DNA of 64,000 nt from Parasponia andersonii. Taxonomy: Eukaryota; Streptophyta; Magnoliopsida; Rosales; Cannabaceae. The notes beneath the pieces are model-generated. The model made no database searches and had not been told where the DNA came from. It saw nothing but the letters and a program-made list of their open reading frames with translations. Each line of letters begins with the position of its first letter. Position 1 is the stretch's first letter. Location of the stretch: NCBI GenBank assembly GCA_002914805.1, contig JXTB01000303.1, forward strand, positions 475,453 to 539,452, in the 5' to 3' direction. Below are positions 47,636 through 60,290 of the stretch, in pieces. Made by a program: the position numbers and the translations under genes.

Positions 47636-49479
47636 TCCCACTTGGATGCCTGATGTTTATTTGGAATCGAAGTTATGCTTTGGATTAATTAATGTGACAT
47701 ATACTTAATTAAAACAAAGTAGAGAACAATTGGGTTAGACTATTAGAATGCATAACAAAAAGGGTTATCACAACACTTCCACGTGTCGAAACAGAATAGG
47801 TAGTCGTAATAAGAGCAACTCTTCCTACGTATTTTGACAAGATTAGCGGTTGCAAAGATGACTCACTTAGTATACATAAAAATAAGTAGGAATAAAATAA
47901 TATTAAAAGTTGACAGAAGCGAATAGACTGACTATATTGTAAACTAAAGACTAGAAGTAATATAATAATACAATAAATAAATAGACAAGGAATTAAACAT
48001 TACTAGTTGATTGAAGCGAATAAACCGATTATAGTGTCAACTAGAAGCTAGTAACAGAAATAAAGTGCAGAAAATTAAGTAGTTAGAAACTGACGAAGGC
48101 GATACCATCCATATGCCAGTTTTAGTTAATTAGAGGAGTTAGAATTACGAGATGGTAAGTCCAACCATATTATTGTAAATAATGATGAATAATTAAAATT
48201 AAAGTGCTAAAATTTAAATAAAGTAATGTGATCAGTTGCAAGGGAAAACATATAGATCATTAAATAAATGCGCATAATAATTAAAAGGAGAGCAAAGTAA
48301 CCGATTGCACTCAAAACAGCAATATAGATTAGATAATGAGGAAGGGGAAGCATAATAATTGATCAAAGTTAGAGCAGCAATACAAATTATCCGTTGGATC
48401 ACAAAGATACAAGGTATATATGTGTGTGTGTGTGTGTGTATATATAATACAGAGAGCACAATACCTCGAACTTGTACTATAGGTCAAGCATGAGATGCAT
48501 GAGATTCTGGAGAGTAGCTCAATGTCCAAAGATCGCTAAAGTATATGAGTTAGAAATTGCATGCAAAGAAACTTATTGTACAAGTTAGTAGAAAAAGTAG
48601 TGTAAAAGTAATAGGTAATAAAAAAATGGTATAAAACTAATTGTTGGATAGAAAATGATATAAAGTGACTATTGGGGCTAGAATATGTAAAGAAATAAAC
48701 ATGGACCTAAAAATAGATATGCAAACATACCTACGCCTATAGAAGTATTTAGAGAAATATTAACAATAGAAAACTTGTTGATTAAGTTCTATACATCCAA
48801 AGATGTATATATAAACGTATGATGAAACAATAGTAAAGAGAATGATATAAAACACACATATGCATGAAGATGAAATTAAATAGCTTCCGAAATTGACTAT
48901 GGTTGAAATAAGATGCGTATAAATGATATGCCACAAAGGTTGGGCTTGTGTCGCCAAGATTTAAAGAGAAGGATGAGATGACACTAGTAGAATTGGTAAT
49001 ATTGGGCCGCGGGTCAGTGCTCAAGAACAATAGGCCAAGAAAAAAAGATAATGGAAATTGTATCTACTGTATTATACAAAAGCGAATGGCTTTGGTTCTC
49101 GGGCCATCGTTCAACCTGCTTTCTTTTGTCTTTTTTTTTTTTTTTCATTTTCTTTAATATCACGCTGAGTTTATAATGCCTTATACAACTGTCAGAAGAG
49201 AAAACTTCCTTTTACAGGAGTCAAGAAAGAAAATACTATAAAACACCTAATATTTTTTTCTTGAAGATATAGAGGACACGTGGTACGTTTTGCCTACTTT
49301 TTATATTGTTTACTAATATGGAGATTTCTTTCTCTGAAAAAACAAATAAAAACTAACATAGAGATGACATAGAGATGCCCTGCGTCTTCAGTCTTTTCGA
49401 TCTTCTTCTTTCGTTTTTTTTTTTTTCTTTCTTTTTTCGGCTTGGCTTCAATCTGTCTGATATTTTTTCTAGACTTATG
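47636..49479. other. Gene-free region with degenerate tandem repeats
   Basis: At 47909-48100 a roughly 95-bp degenerate unit recurs (GTTGACAGAAGCGAATAGAC, then GTTGATTGAAGCGAATAAAC, then a weaker third copy). A (GT)n tract sits at about 48419-48438 and T-runs near 49130 and 49420. No gene is supported. Confidence 0.6.
48419..48446. repeat. (TG)n(TA)n microsatellite
   Basis: TATGTGTGTGTGTGTGTG followed by TATATATA. Confidence 0.85.
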
Positions 49480-49805
49480 TGTTGACGCGTTGTACACGGT
49501 TTTCAAAACCGTGTAATGAGCATTAAAAGCTCTATGTCAACCAACAAATAAAACACGGTATTGTTCNNNNNNNNNNNNNNNNNNNNNNNNNNNNNNNNNN
49601 NNNNNNNNNNNNNNNNNNNNNNNNNNNNNNNNNNNNNNNNNNNNNNNNNNNNNNNNNNNNNNNNNNNNNNNNNNNNNNNNNNNNNNNNNNNNNNNNNNNN
49701 NNNNNNNNNNNNNNNNNNNNNNNNNNNNNNNNNNNNNNNNNNNNNNNNNNATTTATTTTATCGCTTCCACTATCGTGTGTCTATTGGGGAGGTTATTCCC
49801 TAACA
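49480..49805 (+). repeat. 5' LTR of copia element, with 184-N gap
   Basis: Contains ACGGTTTTCAAAACCGT, a 17-bp near-perfect palindrome shared with the 3' LTR, and the gap 49567-49750. Confidence 0.9.
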
Positions 49806-49807
49806 AC

Positions 49808-49819
49808 TGGTATCAGAGC
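49808..49819 (+). other. Primer binding site (tRNA-iMet) of copia element
   Basis: TGGTATCAGAGC, the canonical plant primer site, two bases after the 5' LTR. Confidence 0.9.
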
Positions 49820-49842
49820 GAGGTTCGATTTTAGTGGGAGCG

Positions 49843-52800
49843 ATGGCCGGAGGTGAAGGATCAGGACCCGCAATTGACAAGTTCGACGGTACAGACTTCT
49901 CATATTGGAGATTGCAGATCAATGATTATCTGCATAGTAAAAAATTGCATCAGCCTCTATCAGGGAAGAAACCTGAGAAGATGGAGAATGACGACTGGGA
50001 ACTCCTTGATCGACAGGTGTTAGGCGTAATCCGATTAACGCTAACAAAGAACGTTGCTCATAATGTGGCAGAGGCGAAAACCATAGCAGAGATGATGAGC
50101 ATCCTGTCAGACATGTATGAGAAACCATCGGCAAACAATAAGGTACATCTGATGAAGAAGTTATTTTATTTAAAGATGGGATAAGGTCCTTCAGTTGCAA
50201 CTCATATCAATGAGTTCAACACAATCGTTTCCCAGTTGACGTCCGTCGAAATTAACTTCGACGATGAAGTTCGTGCTCTAATTCTTCTAGCGTCTCTACC
50301 AACTAGCTAGGAACTAATGAGAGCTGCGGTTAGCAATTCCGTTGGCAAAGGAAAGCTGCAATTTAATGATATTAGAGACCGAATTTTGGCGGAAGAAGTT
50401 CGCAGAATTGATTCGGGTGAAGGCGCATCATCAAGTTCTACTCTAAATCTCGAGAACAGGGGCAAAAGTAGCGAGAAGAATTCTAACTAGGGTCATGGTA
50501 GATCCAAGTCAAGGAATGGCAGAGACAAGTCCAGATCCGGAAGAAACCGGAATGCTGGAATTGTGGCAAGACTGGCCACATAAAAAAGAATTGCAGAGCA
50601 CCAAGGAAAGACGACAGCAGAAACGATGCGAATGCCGTGACTGATGAGGTACAAGACGCTTTACTATTATCTGTAGATAATCCAATTGACTCTTGGGTCT
50701 TAGACTCTGGAGCTTCGTTTCATACCACTGCACACCGTAATGTATTACAGAATTATGTCGCTGGTAATTACGGAAAGGTTTATCTAGCCGATGGAGAACC
50801 TTTAGATATTGTTGGTATGGGTGATATCCGTCTGAAGATGTCAAACGGATCGGTGTGGAAAATCCAGAAAATGAGGCATGTACCTAGACTGATGCGGAAC
50901 CTTATATCGGTGGGACAACTTGACGAGGAAGGACACAATGTGACCTTTACTGGTGGCTCGTGGAAGGTTAGTAAAGGAGCCATGGTTGTTGCTCGAGGAA
51001 ACAAAACTGGAACTCTCTACATAACTTCCACTTGTAGAGATACTTTGGCGACCGTCAATGCTGAAGTTAATTCAAGTCTTTGGCACTGTAGACTTGGGCA
51101 TATGAGCGAGAAGGGAATGAAGATAATGCTGTCAAAAGGAAAGCTACCAGAGCTGAAGTCAGTTGAGCATAGCCTATGCGAAAGCTGTATCTTTGGCAAG
51201 CAAAAGAGGGTGAGCTTTTCGAAAAGCGGAAGAGAACCGAAAGCAGCAAAGTTGGAGCTGGTTCATACAGAAGTGGGGGCCATCTCCTGTGACATCCTTT
51301 GGAGACTCAAGATATTATGTGACATTTATTGATGATTCGAGTAGAAAGGTATCGGTTTATTTTCTAAAAAATAAATCTGATGTTTATGATACCTTTAAAA
51401 AGTGGAAGGCCATGGTTGAAAATGAGACTAATCTAAAAGTAAAATGCTTGCGGTCTGACAATGGGGGAGAATATGATGATGATGATTTTAAGAGGTATTA
51501 TGCCAATAATGGGATCAAGTTCGAGAAAACCATTCCAGGAAAACCTCAACAGAATGGTATTGCTGAAAGAATGAACAGAACCCTGAATGAACGTACAAGG
51601 AGCATGAGGTTGCATGCAGGGTTGCTAAAGACATTTTGGGCCGATGCAGTTAACACCGCTGCATATCTTATCAACAGAGGACCATCAGTACCATTGGACT
51701 TCAGAATACCAGAAGAGGTCTGGAGCGGTAAAGAGGTAAACCTTTCTTTCTTGAAAGTGTTTGGTTGTCTATCTTATGTTCATATAGACCCTACCAATAG
51801 AAGTAAACTTGATCCCAAGTCTAAAAAATGTTTCTTTATTGGTTATGGTGATGCTGAATTTGGTCATCATTTCTGGGATGACCAAAATCGGAAGATCATT
51901 AGAAACAGGGATGTCATATTCAACGAGGAGATAATGTACAAGGACAGATTGTGTACCGGAGCTGATAGTGTATGTCCAGAAGTAAAAAAAGGATGAGGTA
52001 ATACCATTAAATGACATCCCAGTGGATGGCCAGAAAGATCAAAAAGCTGTAGCACCAGCGGTAGACCCACAGACCCCAGTGGGTGAACTCAAAAGATCTT
52101 CCAAAACAATTCGACCTCCTCAGAGATATTCCCCGGCACTGCATTACATTCTACTGATTGATAAAGGTGAGCCAGAGAGTTATGAAGAAGTGGTGCGCAA
52201 TGATGAGTCAATCAAGTGGGAGTTAGCTATGAAAGATGAGATTGAGTCACTGACGTCCAATCAGACATGGGAACTAGCTGAACTACCAGAAGGAAAGAAG
52301 GCATTACACAACAAGTGGGTGTACCGAATAAAAGAAGAACATGATGGTAGCAAACGGTACAAAGCAAGACTTGTTGTCAAAGGCTTTCAACAGAAGGAAG
52401 GCATCGACTACACCGAGATTTTCTCTCCAGTGGTCAAAATAACCACTATCAGAACAGTACTTGGGTTGGTGGCTAAAGAAGACTTGCATCTAGAGCAATT
52501 AGATGTCAAGACGGCATTTCTTCATGGTGACCTGGAGGAAGAAATTTACATGAAACAGCCACAAGGTTTTGAAGTACGAGGGAAGGAGAGAATGGTGTGC
52601 AAACTTCAAAAAAGCCTGTATAGCCTGAAACAGGCTCCAAGACAGTGGTACAAGAAGTTTGATGCGTTTATGAATAACAATGGTTACTTGCGGTGCCAGG
52701 CGGATCACTGCTACTATGTGAAAAGGTTTGACAATTCTTATATTATTCTACTTCTGTATGTAGATGATATGTTGATTGCTGGAGCTAATATAGAGGAAAT

Positions 52801-53719
52801 TAATAAGCTCAAGAAAGAATTATCAATGGAATTTTCTATGAAGGATTTGGGAGCTGCAAAACAAATCCTTAGGATGCGAATTTCTAGAGATAGGGTGAAT
52901 GGGAGTTTGAAGCTATCTCAGGAGGAATATGTAAAGAAGGTACTTAGCAGATTCAACATGGATGGTGCAAAGTCTGTAAATACTCCTTTGGCTAGTCACT
53001 TCAAACTAACCAAGAAGCAGTCATCCTCAACAGAACAGGAGCGAGCTCACATGACCAAGGTACCTTATTCTTCTGCTACTGGCAGCCTTATGTATGCCAT
53101 GGTGTGTACAAGACCGGATATAGCACATGTAGTGGGAGTTGTGAGCCGATATATGAGCAATCCGGGAAAACAACACTGGGAAGCGGTGAAGTGGATCCTC
53201 AGGTACTTGAGAGGTACCACTAACATGGCCCTGTGCTTCAGAAAATCAAATTTGGGTTTACAAGGCTATGTGGATGCTGATATGACTGGTGATATAGACG
53301 GCATGAAGAGTACTACTGGATGTGTATTCACATTATGTGGTACAGCGGTTAGCTGGGTCTCAAAGCTACAAAAGATTGTCGCTCTATCTACTACTGAAGC
53401 AGAGTATGTTGCTGTGACAGAAGCAAGCAAGGAGTTGATATGGTTGCAGAGTTTCTTAGAGAAACTTGGTCAGAATTGTGAGAAGAGCACCTTGTATTGT
53501 GACAGTCAAAGTGCTATTCATCTGGCAAAAAACCCTGTTTATCATGCTCGGACAAAGCACATACAGGTTCGGTACCATTTCATACGCTCAACTTTGGAAG
53601 ATGAAGTTATAACTCTTGAGAAGATTCATGGTAGTCAGAATCCTGCTGATATGTTGACGAAGACGGTGAACATTGAAAAACTGAAGTTGTGTTCGGCTTC
53701 AATTGACCTGCAAGAATAA
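49843..53719 (+). pseudogene. Copia gag-pol polyprotein with three stops and three frameshifts
   Basis: Domain order is gag, protease, integrase, reverse transcriptase, RNase H, which defines Ty1/copia. Gag begins MAGGEGSGPAIDKFDGTDF; the zinc knuckle CWNCGKTGHIKKNC is at about 50553. Protease has WVLDSGASFHTT (about 50698). Integrase has the HCRLGHMS...C-x2-C zinc site near 51090, then FIDDSSRK and the IPGKPQQNGIAERMNRTLNE block. Reverse transcriptase has QLDVKTAFLHGDL, QAPRQWYKKF and the catalytic YVDDM (about 52757). RNase H has ALSTTEAEYVA and the TKHIQVRYHFIR end. Breaks: TAA 50182, TAG 50308, TAG 50488, frameshifts near 50500-50550, 51277 and 51987 (A7 run). The 3' part from 52022 is one open frame. 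Confidence 0.93.
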
Positions 53720-53778
53720 CGATGCGGGGATGAGCTGCTGGTTGATCGAGTGTGAAGATATGATTGAAATCAGTCTTC

Positions 53779-53789
53779 AAGTGGGAGAT
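53779..53789 (+). other. Polypurine tract of copia element
   Basis: AAGTGGGAGAT immediately before the 3' LTR. Confidence 0.85.
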
Positions 53790-53957
53790 TGTTGACGCGT
53801 TGTATACACGGTTTTCAAAACCGTGTAATGAGCATTAAAAGCTCTATGTCAACCAACAANTGTCCTGTTTATTTTTATTTCGGCGTTATTTTTTTTTTTC
53901 ACATTTATTTTATCGCTTCCACTATCGTGTGTCTATTGGGGAGGTTATTCCCTAATA
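53790..53957 (+). repeat. 3' LTR of copia element
   Basis: 168 bp as assembled, with one N at 53860 that may mark a small collapsed gap; matches the visible ends of the 5' LTR. Confidence 0.9.
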
Positions 53958-53962
53958 TTCTG

Positions 53963-55088
53963 AAGGTGTTTCTTCCTCTTCTATATCTCTGTCTCCTATT
54001 TATTTTTTCTTATCTCCTGGACTGCTGACCTTTAATGAAAATTTTCTTGTGATTTTTTTTTTTAGCTTACTTTTTTAAGGATTTGTATGATCTATGTTCT
54101 ACTAAAGGTCTGTCCTCTTTTGTTTACTTCCCAATTTTTCAAACAACAGGTTAGTTTTTCTATCAATTGTTTTGTTTAGGTAATTTTTATTATGACAATT
54201 GAGAAAGAAAATTGTTGGTTTCTATTCTGATTTTTTTTCTTATTTTATAATTAATTTTGCAATGGCAGTTTTTAATATATCATGGCTTCAGGTTCTCCTA
54301 CAATTCTAATAGGTTCTGTGATTTATGATTTTGTCCTCTCTCCGTGTGACTTTAAATGTTCATTGTAAATGTGTTGAATGTGTATATTGATTATTCACGA
54401 ATTAAATCTGAATATTTTCTTTATATAAGTTCTGAAAAATTATTCGTGGGTATAGGGGATGTATTATAAAATACCAATCACTCATCCAAGCAAGAGCAAA
54501 GTACAAGTATAATAATTATTTCTTTGTTCTGAAATTTCTATTTTCCAAATATGATTCTTTCAGTTCATATTTTACTATTTGGTGCTCTATGTGGTCTTTG
54601 AAGGAGGCCTAAAGTCTATAATGATAGAACATAATTTATAAGGATTGCTTTTTTACTTTTGTTCATATTTTGTTCTGTTTTATTCTATGCCTTTATCGGT
54701 ATGAATCAAGTGTTCCAGTGCTTTATGCTGGTCATATGTTGGCAAGTAACCAGGTTATTGGCCTTTAAAATTTATATGCCCTTTAATTCTTTAAACTATG
54801 GTAAAGCATTTACTGTATATGTTCTCTGGCATATTATTTGCTTGCTTTTACTTGATGTTGGTTTATGTATTATCATTTGATTATGCACTAATAATATACT
54901 AATCAACGAAATTTGATTTCCATTAGTTATTCCAAAATATTGATCACAATGTAATTCTATTATTTTCTAAAACCCTTACATAGTTTTTCTATTGTTTCGT
55001 CATGTTGGGAGCTATTATTTTCTAACAAATCTTAAGATCTTTTGTTTTTTACTTGCTGCAGCTATTGTCACAAATTCTCAGTTCAAAA
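53963..55088. other. T-rich non-coding stretch between copia and Helitron coding region
   Basis: Contains TTTTACTTGCTGCAG (55049-55063), an acceptor-like site just ahead of the first Helitron ATG at 55090. It may be leader or intron of the Helitron. Nothing else is recognised. Confidence 0.5.
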
Positions 55089-58000
55089 AATGAGTGAAAA
55101 TAGAAATAAGCTCTGCATACTTTTCACTACAGAAGATGAAAAGAGGGGTCTAAGTACAAATGTTGCTGTTGATGTGACTGCATCTACTGAGACCAATGAT
55201 ATTTCATAAAAAAATCATCGAAATAGAAGTTACAATTAATGATAAGAAAGAAGGTAAGAGAAAGCGTAAAAGGGAATTATATAAACAAAAAGGACAAGAG
55301 ATGAGTGAAGAACAAAAAGAGCAATTTAACAACGTCGGAGAGAATATTATGCAAGGAAAAGATCATGCTTATTAGAAGAAAGAGAAGAAGTCGATATACA
55401 AGATGATTTATTATCTAAAAAAGGAACAAAACTCGGTGTAAACAATGACCAACGATTTTTAAATAATGATGTGAGTATTATAAATGTTCAGAGTTATGAT
55501 AATATTGGAGCTGGTGGTATTAATAATATATTACGTTATAGATCAAGCATGTTAGAACCAATTCCCTTTTTGCAGGGTAACATATATTTTATATTTTATC
55601 AACGTCTATTAAAAAGGATTCAAACTGTTCAGCTTATATTATCATCTACTATTAATGTTTACCAGTTTCTTTGGTTATAAACATTTATTCTAAAAACTTA
55701 TTACATATGTATGTTTCAGGAGTTCAAAATGAACAACAAAAAGAAATGTATATAACTTCAGCTAGCGTATATGAAGTTGGTAATAAGGAAAATTATTCAT
55801 CTTTTATTTTTTTTATTTTTTTATACTTGTGAATTCTTTGGAGTTACAGAGATTCGTAAAATAACTCTTATGTGTAGGCGAGTCTTCAAAGAATGTAGAA
55901 CCAAAATTCTCATTGACAAAAATCGAAAAGTTATCACTATTTTTTCAACATACTTTATTGATTTATTGTGTACTTGTTTACTCAGCATAAAAATATAAAC
56001 TTAACTTCTTCGTGTTTTGAAAATTTTTGCATTCCTTTATTTTTATTTAATCTTTCCTTCTTTTCTACAGGTATACAACACAGCAGGCAGAAAAATAAAA
56101 CTCAAATATTAGAAGATTTAGTTGATGAACCAGATAAACTAGAATTACCGACATTATGCAAATATTGTAGTGCTAAAAAATTTTCTCATGAACCTAAGAA
56201 ATTTTGTTGCTCAGATGGAGAAATATTTCTAACCATGAATGATGCTCCGCAGCAATTACTTGATTTGTATACTTCTACATGTAGAATTTCGAAAATATAT
56301 ATAAGCTTATAATAATAATTTTGCATTTACATCACTTGGTGTTAAATATGATAAAGAATTATGTAAAAATGAAAAAAAGATATATATACATTTTGAGTTC
56401 AAGGGCAAGTTCATCACTATTTTAATGAATTTCTTTCTACAAATAATCGTCCATCGAATTTGTCTCTCTATTTTTATGATACAGAACATGAATTGAGAAT
56501 CGATTAAATAATTCTCCCAAGCTTAATATAAATATGTGTGTTAATTGATATTTTACATGTTAATTCTTATTTTTTATTTTTCTACCATCTTAAAGATATA
56601 TCAGATTTAAAAAATTATAAAATATATATTATATCTGATCCTCAATTAGACAAAAGAATTTATAATACTCTTATAGCATCTGAAGTTGCTGCTATTTGGT
56701 TAGATGATAATTGTACAGCAGAGTATAAAAATCGTGATATTATTGTTTATTCACATTCTAGATTTTGTCATAGAATACAATATTATTTTGGTTACTATGA
56801 TCCATTATAATATCTATTATTATTTCTTCTCGAAGATATTGGTTGATATCAAAGTATATTAAAGATTAATAGAAAAAAAAAAAAAAGAATTACAATACGA
56901 TGGTCACAAATGTGCAATTGATTTAGAGAATATACGTTCTGCTATGGAACTTATACAAAAGGGGACTTTAGGAATGTATATTAAATTGTAACGTTATTTG
57001 TCGTTTATATTTAAATTATGCATTAATTTACTCTTTCTTTTTTTTATTATAGTTTCGAATATTAAGAAGAGAAATAATGTTTCTTGTCACCAATATTATT
57101 GTTATAAATTACAAATTAGATCTACCGATAAATCTTTTCTATTACATTCGGGTCACCTTCTACAACAATATATTGTAGATATGTATGTAAAACTTAAAAC
57201 TTAAAGATTAGATTATATTATAAATAAACAAGATGAGATTCGTGCTGATTTATACCAAGGAATTATTGATATAAAAATGAATTGTCTTATCTGCGACTTT
57301 TATCGGTAGTCTTAGATATATGCGCAAAAGATATATGGATGCTATGATATTAGTACAACGATATAGAAAACTAGATTTTTTTTTATTATGATGTGTAATC
57401 TTAATTAGTACGGAATTAAAGAAGAATTACTAGCGTATGAGAATGCTCAAAATAGACCTGATTTAATTGCTCGGATATTTAGAGCAAAATTAGAAGAATT
57501 AAAATATGAAATATTAAAAAAATAAATTTTTGGTTCTGTGGCAACATACGTTTATGTTATAAAATTTCAAAAGAGAGGTCTTCCACATGCTCATTTCTTA
57601 ATTATCTTAAAATCAAGTTCCAAAATTATTCATCCAAACTGTTTTGATAGATTTGTAATAGCTGAAATACCAAATTTAAATAACATGTATTGATGTTCAT
57701 TAGTTATTAAACATATGATACATGGTCCTTGTGGTAATCTAAATCTAACTAATATTTGTATAAAAAATGAAAAATGCAAAAATCATTATCCAGAATCATA
57801 TTCTTCAAAAATATACCTCAAAAACAATGAATATCCAAAATATAGAAGAAGAAACGATGGTCTGAAAATAAAATTTAGAGGATAATATTTAAATAAACAA
57901 TAGGTTGTTCTTTATAATCCTTATTTACTTGCAAAATTTGATTGTCATATCAATGTAGAAATATGTTCTACTGTTAAAGCTATTAAATATTTATATATAT

Positions 58001-60290
58001 ATATAAAGGACATGATCAGATTACGATTTACATAAGTTCAGACAATAATACAAACAACATAGATGAAATTAAAAACTTCTAATTAGGAAGATGGGTATCT
58101 CCACCAGAAGCAGTATGGAGAATTTATAGTTTTTTTCTAAATGAGATCTATCTCAATATAATAACATTGCAGTTACATCTTGAACACAAACAAATTATTA
58201 CATTCAGAAAAAACAGATAATCTAACTAAAATTATAAACAATGGTTTTGCATTAAGATCTATGTTAACAGAATATTTTTGCATGAAGATGATAAATGAAA
58301 AAGCACGAACACTTTTATATAGAGAATTTCCAGAACATTTTGTTTGGAATAACAAAGATAAATTATGGTATCCAAAAAAAAAAAGTAAAATTATTGGAAG
58401 AACTGTTACAGCTAATCTAACAAAAGGAGAAAAATATTATTTACGACTACTATTAAATTATATTAAAGGTACAACATCTTTTGAAGACTTAAAAAATATT
58501 AACAATGTGTTAACTTCATCTTTTCGTGAATATGTTCTTTTACAAGGATTATTAAAAGGAGATAATTATTTAACACTATATTTACAAGAAGCTTCTATAT
58601 ATCAATTACCATATGCTTTACGTTGTTTATTTACTATATTAATAGTACATTATGAACCAAATAATCCAAGAGCACTATAAGAAAAATTCGAAAATGTTAT
58701 GTGTGAAGATTATTTACAAGAAAACAAAAATTCAAATGATGCTAAAATGAAAGTATTACAACAACTAAAGTACATGTTCGAATCAATGAGGAAGAATATA
58801 AATGATTGTCACTTAATCAATGATATTATTTATTTATCTAAAGATGAGAGATTTATGAAAGAAATCAATGAAGAATCGATGATAATAGTTTCTAAAGAAG
58901 ATATATTGGCTGCTTCAAAATTAAATGCACAACAAAAATATGCATACGATTTAATTTTAACAAAAGTTTTTACATATAAAGCAGCTAAATTTTTTTTTTG
59001 ATAGTTCAGGAGGAAAGGTAAAACATATTTATATCGGGCTATACTTACTATTGTTAGATCCAAAAACTTAATAGCTTTAGCAACGACATCTTCTGAAGTC
59101 GCTACAACCATATTACCAGGTGGTTAAATAGCTCATTCTAGATTTAAATTACCACTGCAACTAGAAAAAAAATATTTCATGTAATGTCAATAAACAATGA
59201 AGTTTAGCTAGATTTTTACAATTAACCAAAATTATCATTTGGGATGAAGCTCCAATGATTGATAAACATGTAATAGAAGCTCTAAATAATATACTACAAG
59301 ATATAAATGAGTATAATTTACCCTTTGGAGGTAAAGTAATTGTACTTAGTAGAGAGTTTAGACAAGTTCTTTCAGTTATTCCTCAAGCGGAAAAAGAAGA
59401 AATAATAAATACAAATTTAGCGAAATCTTATTTATGGCCATCATTTACAAAAATAAAATTAACTGAAAAATATGAGAGCCAATGATGATCCAACATTTTC
59501 TGATTTTCTATTATGTACTGATGATGGAAAATAAAAAAAAAATTACGAAAATAATAATATTTTAATGCCTCCTAATATGATAATACCATATGAAGATGAC
59601 AACTTATCACTGCAAAAATTGATAAAAACTGTATTCCCAAATACAGATAATTATTTCAGTAAATTATATTTGACGGTTAATAGAGTTATATTAACACTAA
59701 AAAATGAATATATAGATGAAATAAATAATTTGTTAATTGATCAATTTTCCGATGATCCTATTAGATATTATAGCTTTGATGAAACACTAGATACAAATGA
59801 ACAATACTTTCAAGAAGATTTTTTAAATACTCTAATAACGAATGGAATTCCTCTTTATGAATTAATCTTGAAACCTAATTGTCTTATTATTTTACTGCGT
59901 AATCTTAATGCTTCAAAAGGCTTACGTAATAGTACTCGTTTAATTTGTCGAGACTTTCAACTAAATATTATTGATGTAGAAATAATTAGCAATTATTATT
60001 CTGGAAAAAGAGTATTTATACCTAGAATACCTTTTATATCCGTTGAGAATAGAAAATACCCATTTGCATTTAAAAGAACTCAATTTCCAATAAGGCTTAG
60101 TTTTGTTATGACTATAGACAAAACTTAAGGACAAATTTTTGATTTTGTAGATATATATCTTCTTAAATCTGTATTCTCCCATAGTCAATTATACGTTGTT
60201 TTATCAAGAGTTAGAATATCTGATTGCGTTAAAATAATTATAAAGCCTACTACTCCAGATAAAACTTATGAACAATATTCTTCATAAAGA
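55089..60290 (+). pseudogene. Decayed Helitron Rep-helicase (HUH endonuclease + PIF1-like helicase)
   Basis: Fragments in order: LPTLCKYCSAKKF...EPKKFCC (about 56145), YDKELCKNEK (56348), SEVAAIWLDDNCTAEYKNRD (56680) and FGYYDPL, HQYYCYKLQIRSTDKSFLLH (57090), DEIRADLYQGI, AQNRPDLIARIFRAKLEEL (57460), KRGLPHAHFL with the HUH motif HAH (57586-57594), KHMIHGPCGNLN, YLLAKFDCHINVEICSTVKA, REFPEHFVWNNKDKLWYPKK (58323), YYLRLLLNYIKG, a Walker A block SSGGKGKT with one base missing (about 59010), Walker B IIIWDEAP (59231), FGGKVIVLSREFRQVL, DEINNLLIDQF, EDFLNTLITNGIPL, NSTRLICRDFQ and RTQFPIRLSFVMTIDKT. Numerous stops and frameshifts occur, for example in the T-run at 58990. The body is extremely AT-rich. 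Terminal TC/CTRR ends were not located. Confidence 0.88.

Larger units (their letters stand above)
49480..53957 (+). mobile_element. Ty1/copia retrotransposon, Tork/TNT1-94-like, nearly complete
   Basis: The LTRs start TGTTGACGCGTTGTA and end GGTTATTCCCTAACA (5') or ...CCCTAATA (3'). The 5' LTR is 49480-49805 with an N gap at 49567-49750; the 3' LTR is 53790-53957 with one N at 53860. Visible parts of the two are nearly identical, indicating recent insertion. TTATG (49475-49479) and TTCTG (53958-53962) are the target duplication with one mismatch. The primer site TGGTATCAGAGC is at 49808 and the purine tract AAGTGGGAGAT at 53779. Confidence 0.93.
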
